64,000 nucleotides of DNA from Mytilus edulis. Lineage: Eukaryota; Mollusca; Bivalvia; Mytilida; Mytilidae. The DNA is taken from positions 71,474,178 to 71,538,177 of the forward strand of contig NC_092354.1 of NCBI RefSeq assembly GCF_963676685.1, written 5' to 3'. The first letter of the stretch is position 1. Each line of letters begins with the position of its first letter. The position numbers and the translations under genes are program-made. Under the pieces are notes generated by a model, which worked only from the letters and a program-made list of their open reading frames with translations, searched no databases and was not told the origin of the DNA. Of this stretch, positions 27,901-39,036 are shown in pieces.

Positions 27901-28290
27901 GGTAGATACAAACGTGACGAAAAGGACTTTGGGTACACTTCCTGTCTTCTATGTTTACGGAGCGCCCAAAGTGCCAGTTGGATATTCAAATTTTATATCA
28001 AAAATCGACCCGAGACCGCTTAAATGAGGTTGAGACCCTCTTGGTCATTCAATGACTATAAAAGTCAACCAAATCATTGACTCTGTATATATGAAGGTTG
28101 TATTAGATGGATTTTTGAGAATAACGTCATCTTCAATATCTAATGAGGGCTAAGATTGTCACTTTTTTGTCAAAAAATGTCAAAATGTTAGGACAAAGAG
28201 CACAGGGTAATGGTGAGAGCCCCCTAGTTTTTCAATGTCCATTAAATTCAACCAAATCATAGATTCTATATATATAAATATTGTATTAAA
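18943..28290 (+). repeat. 369-bp satellite array, 25 homogeneous units plus a degenerate end unit
   Basis: Taking the C of ttcagtcaaaaaatgtcc as unit start, units begin at 18943, 19312, 19681 and so on to 27799, exactly 369 bp apart. Units differ at only a few sites: gacgaaaAgg or gacgaaaGgg, tatataAaga or tatataGaga, and cagtCaaa or cagtAaaa (units 15 and 22). From about 27988 to 28290 the sequence diverges and instead resembles the inverted copies at 32200-32950. There is no open frame of note and no spacer variation. It belongs to the left arm of the large element. Confidence 0.95.
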
Positions 28291-28429
28291 ATGGGAATGC
28301 TGTTGAATGGACTGTTTGCCCCTAGGACCAAAGCAGAACCCTAGTAGAATCGAGGACCTTGTTTCAAGTACAAACAGGCACCATATGTGACGTGGAAGAT
28401 TTACAGACCTTTACAACGCACCTTCACAC

Positions 28430-28815
28430 AGCTCACTCAAGCACCCCTTTGATGTAAATTCCAGGTCCAAATGGATTGCTGACGGCTATTTCAACTAGGC
28501 AACTTAGGGCTTCAACACCTCATGCTGGCATAATTGTGTTCGCCAACATAGGAAGGACTTGCATTGCCCTTCCCGCTTACATGGGTAGGAATCCACTTTC
28601 TTTTTGAATGTTTTTCTTCAATTGGGTAGTGCTTATTTCCATAGTCGTACCACTAGAAACGTTTCGTAGGAGCTTGGTGAGCTTTTCAATCTGTTGCGGG
28701 GTAAGCACATCTTGTGTTTACCTTGCACGTTTGTGTGAGATAAACGAATGGTGACCGGGCAACCTTTTTTTGCTGCTCCGTGTAATTTATTAGCTTGACC
28801 TTTTATCAAATTCAA
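28430..28815 (-). pseudogene. Decayed pX-like (adenovirus core-protein-like) gene
   Basis: The minus-strand frame starts near 28815 and shows the family pattern: a Q-x(2)-KL-x(2)-A-x-K-x-G helix, VTIRLSH, then G-x-H-x(3)-L about six residues on. In other frames there follow a Gly-Phe-Leu-Pro patch, an alanine-rich stretch and an NPFGPGIY-like end. This double 'L...Q' layout ending in GFLP is known from Polinton and adintovirus pX-like basic core proteins. Frame changes occur after about residue 42, with several stops later, so it is not functional. It is last in the row of five genes and follows the penton-like remnant by about 25 bp. Confidence 0.6.
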
Positions 28816-28839
28816 CCAGTATTTTGTTAGACTATTTTC

Positions 28840-29234
28840 TCATACCTCTCGAAGATGAAAGCGGATGGTGATATGTTTACTGCGGAGATTGATAGGATCA
28901 CCGTCTTGGTCGGTTAGGTATGTCTGCATGCGATTGGAAAGCTGTAGATATTGGACTGTTGGGTGGAGTTTACGTAGCTTACATTGATGATGCCACTGTT
29001 CACCAAGATGCTGTTGATACTGCTGATGCTAACAATGTATTCAATCTCTTCGTACTCGTTTGTTGCCTGATCAAATGTGTAGAGCTGTCGCTTAAATCCC
29101 AATACGTTGTTCGATTCCTTAAATTGTACGGGTGAACCGGGTAAAATGCGGCTATCGTTTCCAGGGACAAGGATGGAAAACCCTTGCTTTTAGTCTGTGT
29201 GGTCGACGATTTGCTGCAACAGTGTGGTGTCCAT
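28840..29234 (-). pseudogene. Decayed penton-like capsid gene fragment
   Basis: A minus-strand ATG at 29234 opens a frame with one early stop (codon 15). It continues through an LGF motif, an I-x-S-I-x-S-I segment and a YVNST segment, then shifts frame to DQDG followed by ITIRFHL and a stop at 28840. The order LGF, 'I-x-V-x-C/S', VN and DQ-x-G is typical of the second (single jelly-roll or penton-like) capsid protein of Polinton-type elements. The start overlaps the end of the preceding capsid gene within about 15 bp. A portion between the VN and DQ motifs appears to be deleted. The identification is by motif memory only. Confidence 0.5.
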
Positions 29235-29247
29235 TTACTAGTATTCA

Positions 29248-30255
29248 TTAAATAACGACGTTCATCTTCTGACCGTCCGATTCGAACTGAAGGACTCCTT
29301 CGGAGATGTGAAGTAAAAAAGCTTCGGTGTTGGTGGGAACATTACGCTATAATTTCGCTCGAATTGGGGAAGTCCACTCGGGCGAATGACTTACTTCGAT
29401 CACAAACAGCGGCTATAGGTAAATAAAATCAGAGGGGTTGACACCACCGTTAGTGAGAAGGTTTTCAATGTTGTAGAATTTCTTTCTGAAGTCTACAGCC
29501 TCCTTGAACACTCTGGAAACCTTGTTTTGTAAAAATCACGCATTTAAGTCGACGGATGAGTCGCGTTCAGCTTTGAGGGTGACATGGACACTTTGTGAGA
29601 GAGGACCCAAGAGATCTTATACAGGATTATTTTTGCCACGTTATTGACGGCGGCAGCCCTCGTAATGGCATTAACATCTGAATATCGAACGAGTGGAAGT
29701 TCGTGCCTGAACCCTTACACTATTTTATAGTAATAATCCCATAATATGTTTCAGGGGAATGGCAAACGAGTACGATCCGAGTGTTGGTCGGCTTGGTGAT
29801 AATGTATTCATGGTAGGCTGTAAATCCAGTGTTCTCAGTCTCGGCATCGGTAGAAGAATCCTTATAACACAGTCGGTTGAGATCCTGCGTTTTGAAGAAG
29901 TCGTCAAGGAAGTTTTACATTCCCAGCATAGTGGTGGCGATGCCGGGGTCGTTAATGTGTTCAATCTGCTGAGTCGAAATCATATAGTTTTGAAGAGATA
30001 CCTGATACCATTGTGAATGAGATCAACGTCTGCATATGCAGTGCCACAGTGATTTTGAAGTCTTCCTTCTACTAAGAAATAACGCTCGATTGGGTGAAGG
30101 AACATGTCTTGCGTTTCGATGTTGATTCGGATTTCCGCTTCAGATTTGGTAAGTAGGGCGCCGGCTTAAGGTACGAATTCGTGAACCTGGTATCAATATG
30201 TTTTAAGAATTCCATCGTAGGTTAACCCTACTGTGATTGTAAGGATGTTAGACAT
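29248..30255 (-). pseudogene. Decayed major-capsid-like gene of the Polinton-type module
   Basis: Read on the minus strand it contains, in order, YQVHEF, a stretch with KSEAEIRI, QDMFLHP and YFLVEGRL, then (frame changed) DPGIATTMLG, FAIPLKHI, FRHELPLVR with NAITRAAA, KISW, then KKFYNIENLL with NPSDFIYL, and finally ISEGVLQFESDG before a TAA at 29248. The IPLKHI, KISW and 'QFxSDG' blocks are characteristic of a roughly 430-residue capsid protein found in metazoan Polinton or adintovirus-like elements. About 100 residues between KISW and KKFYN are missing. At least five stops or frame changes are present. Whether it has the double jelly-roll fold cannot be judged here. Confidence 0.55.
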
Positions 30256-30331
30256 TATGGATTTAGTGATAGCTTTAGACAAAATCATGGACAGTAGCGA
30301 TGCCACGGGAGATGAGATTGTTTAACTGTGT

Positions 30332-30605
30332 TTGGTTGTGGGGCTTACTGCGTTTAATACTGAGCTTTTGATTGGGCTTGCTGCGCTGGACACTGGGTTT
30401 TCGAAGGCGGGTCACTTTTTCAACGACATGGTCGACGACTTTAGCTACCCCCTTTCAACTCCTATTATGGCTGCATTGGTGTAAGCGCTCATAGTCTTAC
30501 TTTCCAAGGCCTTGGCAGCAGAGGAGGGGAACATGCGACCAGCGATACCGGCGATAGTGTCAAACAAACTATCGCCGTATGCATACTTTCGAGCAAAACC
30601 TTAAA
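30332..30605 (-). pseudogene. Short Gly/Ala-rich virion-type gene remnant
   Basis: An uninterrupted minus-strand stretch of about 50 codons reads KYAYGDSLFDTIAGIAG and continues with small residues to IIGVERG, then a stop. The rest, in another frame, is Lys/Ser/Pro-rich. An N-terminal amphipathic Gly/Ala segment followed by a basic tail is what small membrane-active minor capsid proteins look like. That role is inference; I cannot name the family. It lies between the FGI/LWELI-type gene upstream and the capsid gene downstream, as in related elements. Confidence 0.4.
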
Positions 30606-30612
30606 CATTTAT

Positions 30613-31445
30613 TTACAGGATACTACGATGGAATTGCTTATCATCCTTGGTGCTGATGTGTTCACCTTTCTTCATGGCATCGAGGATCGCCATAATCTCG
30701 TTGCGCACACCATTATTTCAAGCACGGTCGGCAGCGTTACACAGATCCAGGTGATATACGAAGGAGCTAGTTAAAGTCGGAGTGTAGAAAAAACGGTTTG
30801 CAGTCCGCTAAAATGCTAATCTTGCTTTAGATGTGCGACACAATATTCGTCCACTTGTAACTTTTTATCGCCTTCGGGTTCTAGAGAGGGTCAATTGCCT
30901 TGTCGATTTATGGCACCGACACTGTTCAGAATCTCTGCATAGTCGACAAGGTTTTAAAAACTTCGGGCTCAAACTATTCTGGTTTCTTTTTTCACTATGA
31001 GTTCCAAGAGGTCAAGGGTTACTTTGTACTTCAGAGCATTCCCAAAATATCATCACCGTCAGAAGTAACTCGTTAGCTTCCGATGACGATACCATCGTTT
31101 TCAGATCGCGATCTAAAGGTGTGGTCGGCGGAAGGATTGTTACTGAGCTGCAAATACTGCTGTGCTCGAGGTCCGAGGATGGTGTCTGAAGGTGGTGCAA
31201 TGGGTAGTGGGTAGGCAAACTTTGGTGGTGGAGGAGGGAGGACTGTCACTGCTGCAGGAAGGTATACAATCGTTTTGGTATTGCTGAAGCTGCCTCTCGC
31301 TGAGCCTCAACCACAGGATTAACACCTTTGAAAGGTCCTGGTTGAGTATAATCTTCTCGAGGTGATGCTGCATGTTACTGGCTTGAATCTTCCGCTTGAT
31401 CTATTGCAACTCCCTGGCTAGCGACTCACACTGTTTAGTGTCTGT
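30613..31445 (-). pseudogene. Decayed Polinton-type gene of the 'iG...DDI...GLWELI' family
   Basis: The minus-strand order is: a coiled N-terminal part (LEKIILNQDLSK), VVEAQREAASAIPKR, a proline run with APPSDTILGPRAQQYL, DHTFRSRSEN with IVIG, VTSDGDDI, LLELI (LWELI in the family), DYAEIL, then NEIMAILDAMKKG and a TAA at 30613. The pattern D-x-TF...IG...DDI...LWELI followed by Y-x-x-IL is a recurring gene found beside capsid genes in metazoan Polinton-like elements; its function is not known to me. At least four frame changes and four stops break it. It is the first gene of the minus-strand row. Confidence 0.55.
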
Positions 31446-31930
31446 AATTTTTATAACGTCATTTATTTATAGCGTTGTCATGACCCCCCTAAGCGATGGT
31501 TCGAACACATCTAAGCGTTTGTTTGGACGCCCCTAAGCGTTGGTTTTCTGAAACCATAGGCATACATCTATCAAAAGGTAAAAAAAAAATCACATGCATT
31601 TCTGCTTGTTTTTTAATAAAATTAAATTGAAAAGATCGATCTTTTTTTAGCTATTGGATCAATGTATTTATCCCCAAAATCCAAGATAATATCAATTTAG
31701 GTCACCCAAAACCACTATCCCCAATTCAATGTTTTAAGACCCTGTTTTTGATCTTTCGGTCCTATCGTCAACAAATATTAAATTCATGGTAATCATACCC
31801 GGTACGCCTGTTTTTTTCCATCCAATAGCTCACAGTTTGAAGAGCTCATTCGGTCCCTCTCTTTGCCAAATTGGTGGTCAGCGGCTTGTTTAATATCTCA
31901 AAACCCCAAGTTGGGATAGTTGCCCCCTTC
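31446..31930. other. Spacer between the gene module and the right arm
   Basis: No frame with recognisable motifs. A short direct repeat of cccctaagcg occurs near 31485 and 31530. The missing polymerase and integrase genes would be expected to lie beyond the virion module, but nothing resembling them is present, so a large deletion is likely. Confidence 0.5.
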
Positions 31931-33363
31931 AAGAATAAGGTTTTAATTTTCATCTACCTATAAACTAAATGTCTGCATAATATAAGAAAGATTGAGAGAT
32001 CGGGGGATTCTTACCATTGCCAAGTGTCCTTTGTCCTACATGTAAAAGTTTGACAATATGTAGCTGAAAAGTGACAATAAAAGGCCTCCATAAATATCGA
32101 ATTTGACAATATTCTGGGAATTCTTTCTAGTGTAACCTTTATATACACAGCGTCTATGATTTAATAAAATTGTATAGACATTGAACGACCAGGGGGTCTC
32201 ATGTAGGTTTTCACTATATATTTTGAATATCCAACTGGCACTTTGGACGCTCCGTAAACATGAAAGACAGGAAGTGTACCCAAATTCCTTTTAGTCACGT
32301 TTGTATCTACCTATTGACTAAATGTCTGTAAAATATTAGAAAGATTGAGAGATCAGGGGGCTCTCACCATAACCCTGTGCCCTTTGTCCTAAAAATTTGA
32401 CATTTTTTGACTGAAAAGTGACAATCTTAGCCCTCCGTAGATATTGAAGATGACGTTATTCTCAAAAATCCATCTAATACAACCTTCATATATACAGAGT
32501 CAATGATTTGCTTGACTTTTATAGTCATTGAAAGACCAGGGGGGTCTCAACCTCATTTAAGCGGTCTCGGGTCGATTTTTGATATAAAATTTGAATATCC
32601 AACTGGCACTTTGGGCGTACCGTAAACATAGAAGACAGGAAGTGTACCCAAATTCCTTTTAGTCACGTTTGTATCTACCTATTGACTAAATGTCTGTAAA
32701 ATATTAGAAAGATTGAGAGATCAGGGGGCTCTCACCATAACCCTGTGCCCTTTGTCCTAAAAATTTGACATTTTTTGACTGAAAAGTGACAATCTTAGCC
32801 CTCCGTAGATATTGAAGATGACGTTATTCTCAAAAATCCATCTAATACAACCTTCATATATACAGAGTCAATGATTTGCTTGACTTTTATAGTCATTGAA
32901 AGACCAGGGGAGTCTCAACCTCATTTAAGCGGTCTCAGGTAGGTTTTCACTATATATTTCTTTTTTGGGCGTTCCATAAATATGTCTATTTATAGTTCTT
33001 AATGTTTTCTAGAGTAAGCGGTTTTTCTTATTGTTTTAAGAATTATCCTGTATAAAAATAAATTTAGCAGTTTTTTTTATTGACACCAATTTATATTATA
33101 TAAAGACAAATTTACAACTTAGAAAAGGGTTTATATTCGAGGACAACGAGAACTTACAACAGCTTGAAGAGGTCATTTTGATAAGTTCCTACGTATCTTA
33201 TCCGTCATCTTAACTATGAAAATCATGTTTTTAATGTTATCAAGTATTTCTTTCTTTTTATGATTTTCAACAAAATTTTGAATATCCAACCGACTGCTAG
33301 CAGCCGGTTGGATATTGAATATCGAATATCGAATAACGAACCGGCTGCTAACTTCACATACAT
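31931..33363 (-). repeat. Right inverted arm with three degenerate 369-bp-type units
   Basis: Inverted copies of the satellite unit occupy about 31931-32220, 32221-32570 and 32571-32950. The clearest pair is 368 bp apart (gactgaaaagtgacaatctt at 32409 and 32777). They carry the variants seen in the innermost left unit (ataaaatttgaatatcc and cttttatagtcattga) rather than those of the homogeneous array. The outer 410 bp (32950-33363) pairs with 18543-18942. Confidence 0.88.
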
Positions 33364-33745
33364 GATATTCCAGGGCTTGTATTTCCTATTATGATTTCCT
33401 TGATAGAGCGTCGCTGATCACAAGGAAGCTATGAAACCAAGAGTTCCAAGTGGTGAAGTTAAAATCATCACTGCATAAGTTTTACGGAATCCATTACGAG
33501 TTGGTTATCGGTTGTAAAACATTCGTTTTTTAATGAAATCGGATATGTTTCTGACGTCGTAACAACAATCCCATCCCATTTCCCCGACTGTGACCTATCA
33601 AATTAGAATTTTTATCGTATGTGTTCAAACATGAGCAACACGACGGGTGCTACATGTTGAGCAGGATCTGTTTACCCTTCCAGGGCACCTGAGATCACAT
33701 CTAGTTTTCAAGGGGTATGTGTGTCCGTTCGTGTGTCTTTTGTTT
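33364..33745 (+). pseudogene. 3' fragment of an RT-type retroelement (copy 2)
   Basis: From gatattccagggcttgta it parallels 56498-56870: a degraded C-terminal coding part, the tgtgacctatcaaattaga stop region, then gagcaggatctgtttaccct and agcacctgagatcac. It begins exactly at the edge of the large inverted-repeat element, so it was truncated by it. Coding frames are broken. Confidence 0.7.
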
Positions 33746-34072
33746 AAGTTATAAGTGTAATTCCTCATGCTTTTCAATTGTTCAATGTTTGTGTTTTTTA
33801 CACTCGTAACTGTCTCGTCATTCCTTAATCGTGAAATTCGTGTTTGGACATTACAATTTCGAATTTTGTCAAGTCTCATGATTAGAAAATTTTAAATAAC
33901 TGATGGTCTAGACTTCGGTGATGTCTTGGTGTTAATCACCGATCCGCGAATAGTTAAAAGTTTTTAAAAAAATGACAAAAATCGTCGTAGTTTTTATTGA
34001 TTCATCACTATTTAGTGAGAGAACATCATATAGATAATGAACGTGATGTTAAATGATATTGCTCGTGCACAG

Positions 34073-34075
<3 letters not shown>

Positions 34076-34134
<59 letters not shown>
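34076..34134. repeat. (CT)n microsatellite, ~29 units
   Basis: An uninterrupted run of ct dinucleotides. The Ser-Leu and Arg-Glu open frames across it on both strands are artefacts of the repeat. Confidence 0.99.
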
Positions 34135-34136
<2 letters not shown>

Positions 34137-37100
34137 CCAAGCATCGGATTGAACGTCCCCATTCTGACCGGACGTTGCTGCGTACTTGTATATCCCACAT
34201 AACCATACGGCCACCCCTCGATTTTTGGCAAGGTTTTATTCCTGCAGTCGGAAGAAGACCTGTAGTGACAATACTTCTATTCCCCAGTCACTTTTGGAGC
34301 ATGTAAAAATTTGATGCACAGTGTCCACAATTTTATACAGATTGAGTTAATATTATAATTCGAACTAAAAAAGGGTGAAAGCCATTAAAAATGTTGGGAA
34401 AATTCTAGCGACATGGTATTAAAATGCACTACTTAGAAGTGGAATAAAACGTATGATAGTTATCTTTCTTCTTACATTTAAGTGGTTGGTAATATCTTAA
34501 ACATTTTCTTTTTTGCGTGAATTTATTATTGCGATTTTGTAATTTCAGACTAAATTGCGATTTTAATTTTTGCGATATTCAGAAAAATCCTGAAAAATTT
34601 AAATAAAAAATTCAAAATGCGAGTTTGAATCATTGTAAAGATAGCGCTGTCGCATTTTTCACAATACATGTAATAAAAACATCGCAATGATTTTGAATGT
34701 ACAGTATTACTTTTATCAAATCAAATGGATTACTGAGGAGTCATTACTTTTATAAGAAAATTAATATTTGAATATCCTACTATGAAAACAGAAATAAGTT
34801 AAATACAGGAAATCCATTTTTCGAATTAAAAATATTTGTTTATACATCCTGATAAACTAATCGACTATGTTTTATACCCTTTTATAACATGTAAAGTTCA
34901 AAAAAGGTTCACATGAATAAATAATAAATGGTTCCTGTTTTATATTACTAAAGTATTAAAAGAAAACATTATAAAATATTTGTTAAAAGATAAATTTTTT
35001 TTAAGTGTTAGGCTAGTGCTTCCGTCAAAGAACTTTAACACGGTGTCAGCTGCGACTCAAACCCGTAAGTTACTATAAGTATAATGTTTTATATTCATCA
35101 TAGGTACTTGGGGACATAATTTATGAACCATTTTTAACCCTCCCCCTTTTTTCCAAATACCGGGGTTTTAAAAAAAAATCTATTACTTCAATTATTTTTG
35201 AGTTTTTATGTATTATATGAACATAAATATATACTAGCCATATTAAACTTGTATTTTCTTTTACTATCAATTCCGAGTTTACTATCGACTGCAGTATCTG
35301 CTCTCTATCTAATATATATCTTTCATCTCTGTGGATAGTAAATATGAGCTAATACAAATTATGTCTACTATATTCATGTTTATATAATACAGAAAAACTT
35401 AAAAGTAATTGAAATTAATCATGTTAATAGAAAACCAAGAAATATCAGGTTTTTTTAAAAAGTGGGAGGGCTAAAAATAATTGTCCTGTCCCGAAGTACC
35501 AATGTGACCAGATGATTGGTTAAATAGAAAAAATCTGATCATTTTATTAGTTGTGAAAAGAGTCTGGACCATTTATGGTACGTTTTGTTTCTTCATTACG
35601 CACAGTCATTAACATTGCTGGTGGAAATTTCGAGTCTCTTGATACGTAGATTCAAACTTAGTAATTGGTCATTTTTTTTTTTTTTTAATTTTTTTAATTT
35701 TAAAACGCGTGTCCGTGACTGAAATTAAGTACCTTCGCCTTTTTTTTTAGCACGAATTTTTAGTATTCGTATTAATAAAGTCATGCTTATTATAAGGTGC
35801 ACTGTTTTCTCTGTTTTCAAAATCTTTCTCTTTGAACCAGTGAGTCCTGGTTGTCTTACAGCATGTGCAATCGGAAACTGCATGTGACAATGATTGAATT
35901 CAGTGTCAAACCCTGTAAAGTGACGAAGTTAAGTAGCGACTATGACCCGTGTATAAAGCAAATCTCCAAAACTGGACTATATAATTTTAATCCTGGAATC
36001 TATGAAACGGATACGTTTACGGGAATGTAATATACGATTTAAATTCATTTTGTTCCTAGCTATTAAAGGATGTAGTAAGGTCAGTTTTAGGAATGTGTGT
36101 CAGATGTTCGGACTCCTTAATGTATTTCCTACGATACAGGGTAAAAGTTGCCCCATAACATGCACCCATTTTTCTTTTCATATAATACTTAAGTATTCAA
36201 CAAAAGGTCATGTACCAAATTCGATTTGAGACCCAAATAATACAAATTCAAATATTAAAGGTAAAAGTCTGTGTCAGCCTTTTCCCGCCATTTAAAAAAT
36301 TAAAAAATTAAATATCTCGAAAAGGAGCTCCGTAACTTATCAATAATGTACTTGGAAATATGAAAAGTAAATTTCCATGTCATGAATTTCAATTAATATT
36401 TTGAGGTAAAAACTGAAATGTTATCATGAAATCTACGAAAATAGAAAACCGGAAAATTTATAACTTGAAACTCTATTTAAAATATTGCAAACATGATAGT
36501 TTACGGATAGTGACAAGATAATTATTTTTTTGTCAAAAGCTAATTTTTTTATCAGGAAATCTATAAAAACAGGAAACCGGAACATGAATCTAATAAAGAT
36601 TTTTTTGTACAAAATTTCCAAAATATTTACTGATTAAGCAGAGATATTAAAATACCAGTACATAATTTATATGAATTTTACAAAATGTGATTTATTGGCA
36701 GTATATCCCAATTAGGATACAAAAGGATTTTGAAATGAACAAATTATTTTTTCTATGGACACTTACAAGGTGAGATATAACTTCTATAGAATGCACCATA
36801 AAACTATTGTTTAGGGGAGATAACTCCAATTAAATTCTAATATTTTGTTAAAAACAAAATGACGAAAACGGAAAATAGTTTTTCCTTTTATCTGATTGAC
36901 AAAAATAAATATGTGTTGCCTTTAAGGATGTGTATCAAAAATTTGGATTTTGTATGAATCGTGTGTGGACTACTTTTTAAAAATATCTCTAGTCATATGA
37001 CAATATTTATGATATACATGTTAGTCAAAAAATTCCCGAAAAGACCTTTGTAACTTTATGCAGGCCTTTAACAATGATCAAAATACATACCGTATAGACA

Positions 37101-37200
37101 ATTCAAAATTGTTCTGACTTGACAAAATGTGAGATCTCAAAAAGGAATACGGCTTGTTTTATAACAAAACAAAAAAATCGAAAAACAGTTTGATTTGACA
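34135..37200. other. AT-rich spacer, no recognised gene
   Basis: Long AT-rich sequence with homopolymers. About 35700-35880 shares the block aaggtgcactgttttctctg and ttcaaaatctttct with 52080-52190, marking a diverged dispersed repeat. No exon-like frame with splice sites was recognised. Confidence 0.6.
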
Positions 37201-37202
37201 AT

Positions 37203-37400
37203 AAAACTTATAAATATGTATAGGAAGACGTGATATGAGTGCCTATGAGACAACTCTCCATCCAAATAACAATTTATAAAAGTAAACAATTATAGGTCAA
37301 GGTACGGCCTTCAACACGGAGCCTTGGCTCACACCGAACAACAAGCTAAGGGCCCCAAAATTACAAGTGTAAAACCATTCAAACAGGAAAACCTTAAATA
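37203..37400 (+). mobile_element. SINE-like dispersed repeat (copy 1)
   Basis: It has the block gagacaactctccatcc, aacaatttataaaagtaaac, a 'ccttcaacacggagccttgg' type core and aaaccattcaaacaggaaaa. Further copies lie at 38227, 43383, 44905 and 49567, and inverted near 54530. It is short, non-coding and abundant in this window. An (AT)n tract follows at 37450-37475. Confidence 0.75.
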
Positions 37401-37594
37401 TAAACTTTAAATAAAGATTAAAAGGAAAACTTTAAAAATTGTCGGTCTTCATATATATATATAATATATATATAGTACGACAAAAAGTTGGGTGTGAATA
37501 GAAAAAAGAAATGCCTGACAAATTAATGAATTAACCAAAAATATAGCGATTAAGGACCCCTTTTCATACCTGTATACGTGTTTGCTTTAAGCTC

Positions 37595-39013
37595 CAGTCT
37601 CACTAGACCACGATCGCACCACGATCACCGGGATCTAAAATAAATTCAGATCGTGGTGAGGTCGCGGTATGATCGGCATGAAAATGTAAATTTTCGTTGC
37701 TTTCGCGATGCTACTACGTCCTCATTACGCTTCTACAACGATCCCGCTACGATTATACCACGTTCTCACCGCGCTTATTCTGCGACCTCACTACGCTAGT
37801 CAAGATCCTTCTACGCTCATCGCGTTCTCACTACGACCATACCACGAGTTATCCGATTGCAACACGATCTTACCACGCTTCTACTGCGATTATATCACGT
37901 CCTTACCACGATTATACTACGTTCATACCGCGATCTTACTACATTCTCAGCAATAACGTCAACATCGTGTTCCATATCAATACAGTTCCATTCCTTCTAT
38001 TTCTGATTAATGCGTAGATAGTCATGCTACCAAAATCTACTAGAACAACTGGGCGTGGTGGTAGGGGTTGATGTAGAGGCAGAGGGAGCTCTGATATTAA
38101 CGAATCCCGATGAAGCAGAGATTTCGGACCAACCAATCCAACCTAAATTACAACCTATTGCTGGTCCATAAAGCTCAAATGACGACATTTTAGTGAACGA
38201 TAGCAGAGATGACTCAAATTTATCAATAGATATAGAAAGATGTGGCATAAGTGCCAATGAGACAACTCTCCATCCAAGTAACAATTTATAAAAGTAAACC
38301 ATTATAGTTCAAAGTACATCTTCAACATGGAGCCTTGACTCACTCAAAACAGCAAGCTATAAAGGGCCCCAAAAATTACTACAGTAAAACCATTCAAACG
38401 GGAAAACCAACGGTCTAATCTATATATAAAAACGAGAGTCATAATTGAGCTGTTAGAGCATATGGACAAGAAGTCCTAATAACATACAGACACACAAAAC
38501 CTGGAGAGACTTAATATATTTTATGTGAAAATGACAATGAGAATGATGGTCGTAGTATGAACGCAGTCAGATCGTAAGAAGAGCGTGATGAGGACGGCAA
38601 CGGCGTTCTAGAATCGTAATTTAGTCGTAAACAGCGTGGTGTAAACGTGGTATTGTCGTAGTGGAAGCGTAGTTGGGTCGTGGTAAGAACGTGATGGTTG
38701 TAGTTAGGTCGTATCGCAGTCTCTCCGAATAGAATCACGCTTTCGCTACGCTCTCGCTACGATGGCACATCGACCTTTGCGATCTTACTACGACATTATT
38801 GCACTCTCACTAAGCTTCTTCTACGACCTGATTTCGCCACGACCGCACCACGATTGTTTTGAACATGTTCAAAGTTGGCCACGCTCATCACGATCTTGAA
38901 GACCTCACCACGACCGTGATACGACCTTACTGAGATCTACACGATCGTACTACGATCATCAAAATTTGCATTTTTTTCACTGATCGTAGTGCGATCGTGG
39001 CCTAGTGGGACTG
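37595..39013. mobile_element. MITE-like element made of degenerate CNACGATC repeats
   Basis: The 32-bp ends are inverted copies with 29 of 32 matches: cagtctcactagaccacgat at 37595 and its counterpart ending cctagtgggactg at 39013. Between them the left part (37600-37950) is a string of degenerate 12-13-bp units such as ctacgat, ccacgttctca and ttacgcttc. The same motif appears inverted at 38570-38720 and forward again at 38730-38980. A SINE-like copy is inserted at 38227-38440. Open frames here are by-products of the repeat. Confidence 0.82.
38227..38440 (+). mobile_element. SINE-like repeat (copy 2), nested
   Basis: Carries tgagacaactctccatccaa, aacaatttataaaagtaaac and aaaaccattcaaacgggaaa. 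It sits inside the CNACGATC element, so it inserted later. Confidence 0.75.
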
Positions 39014-39036
39014 CGGTATTCAGAGCTTTTAGTAAT

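Larger units (their letters stand above)
18543..33363. mobile_element. Polinton/Maverick-like (adintovirus-related) element, decayed and non-autonomous
   Basis: The two ends match in inverted orientation, starting atgtatgtgaagttagcagc at 18543 and its complement ending at 33363, and continue for about 400 bp at roughly 75-80% identity before reaching 369-bp repeat units on both sides. Between the arms lie about 3 kb of minus-strand remnants of virion-type genes (separate entries). Long terminal inverted repeats around capsid genes are the hallmark of Polintons. The usual polymerase B, integrase, packaging ATPase and protease were not recognised, and every frame is interrupted. No convincing target duplication was found, and the two flanks belong to different repeats, so the locus has been rearranged. 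The structure is seen directly; the family assignment is from remembered motifs. Confidence 0.72.

Noticed and set aside
18943..28290. A CRISPR-like or direct-repeat array
   Set aside because: The 369-bp units abut with no variable spacers, and the host is an animal; it is a satellite.
34012..34306. Four open frames of Arg-Glu or Ser-Leu runs
   Set aside because: They are translations of the (CT)n microsatellite on both strands.
37697..38017. Long frames rich in Leu, Arg, Ser and Tyr
   Set aside because: They are produced by the degenerate CNACGATC repeat inside a MITE-like element.
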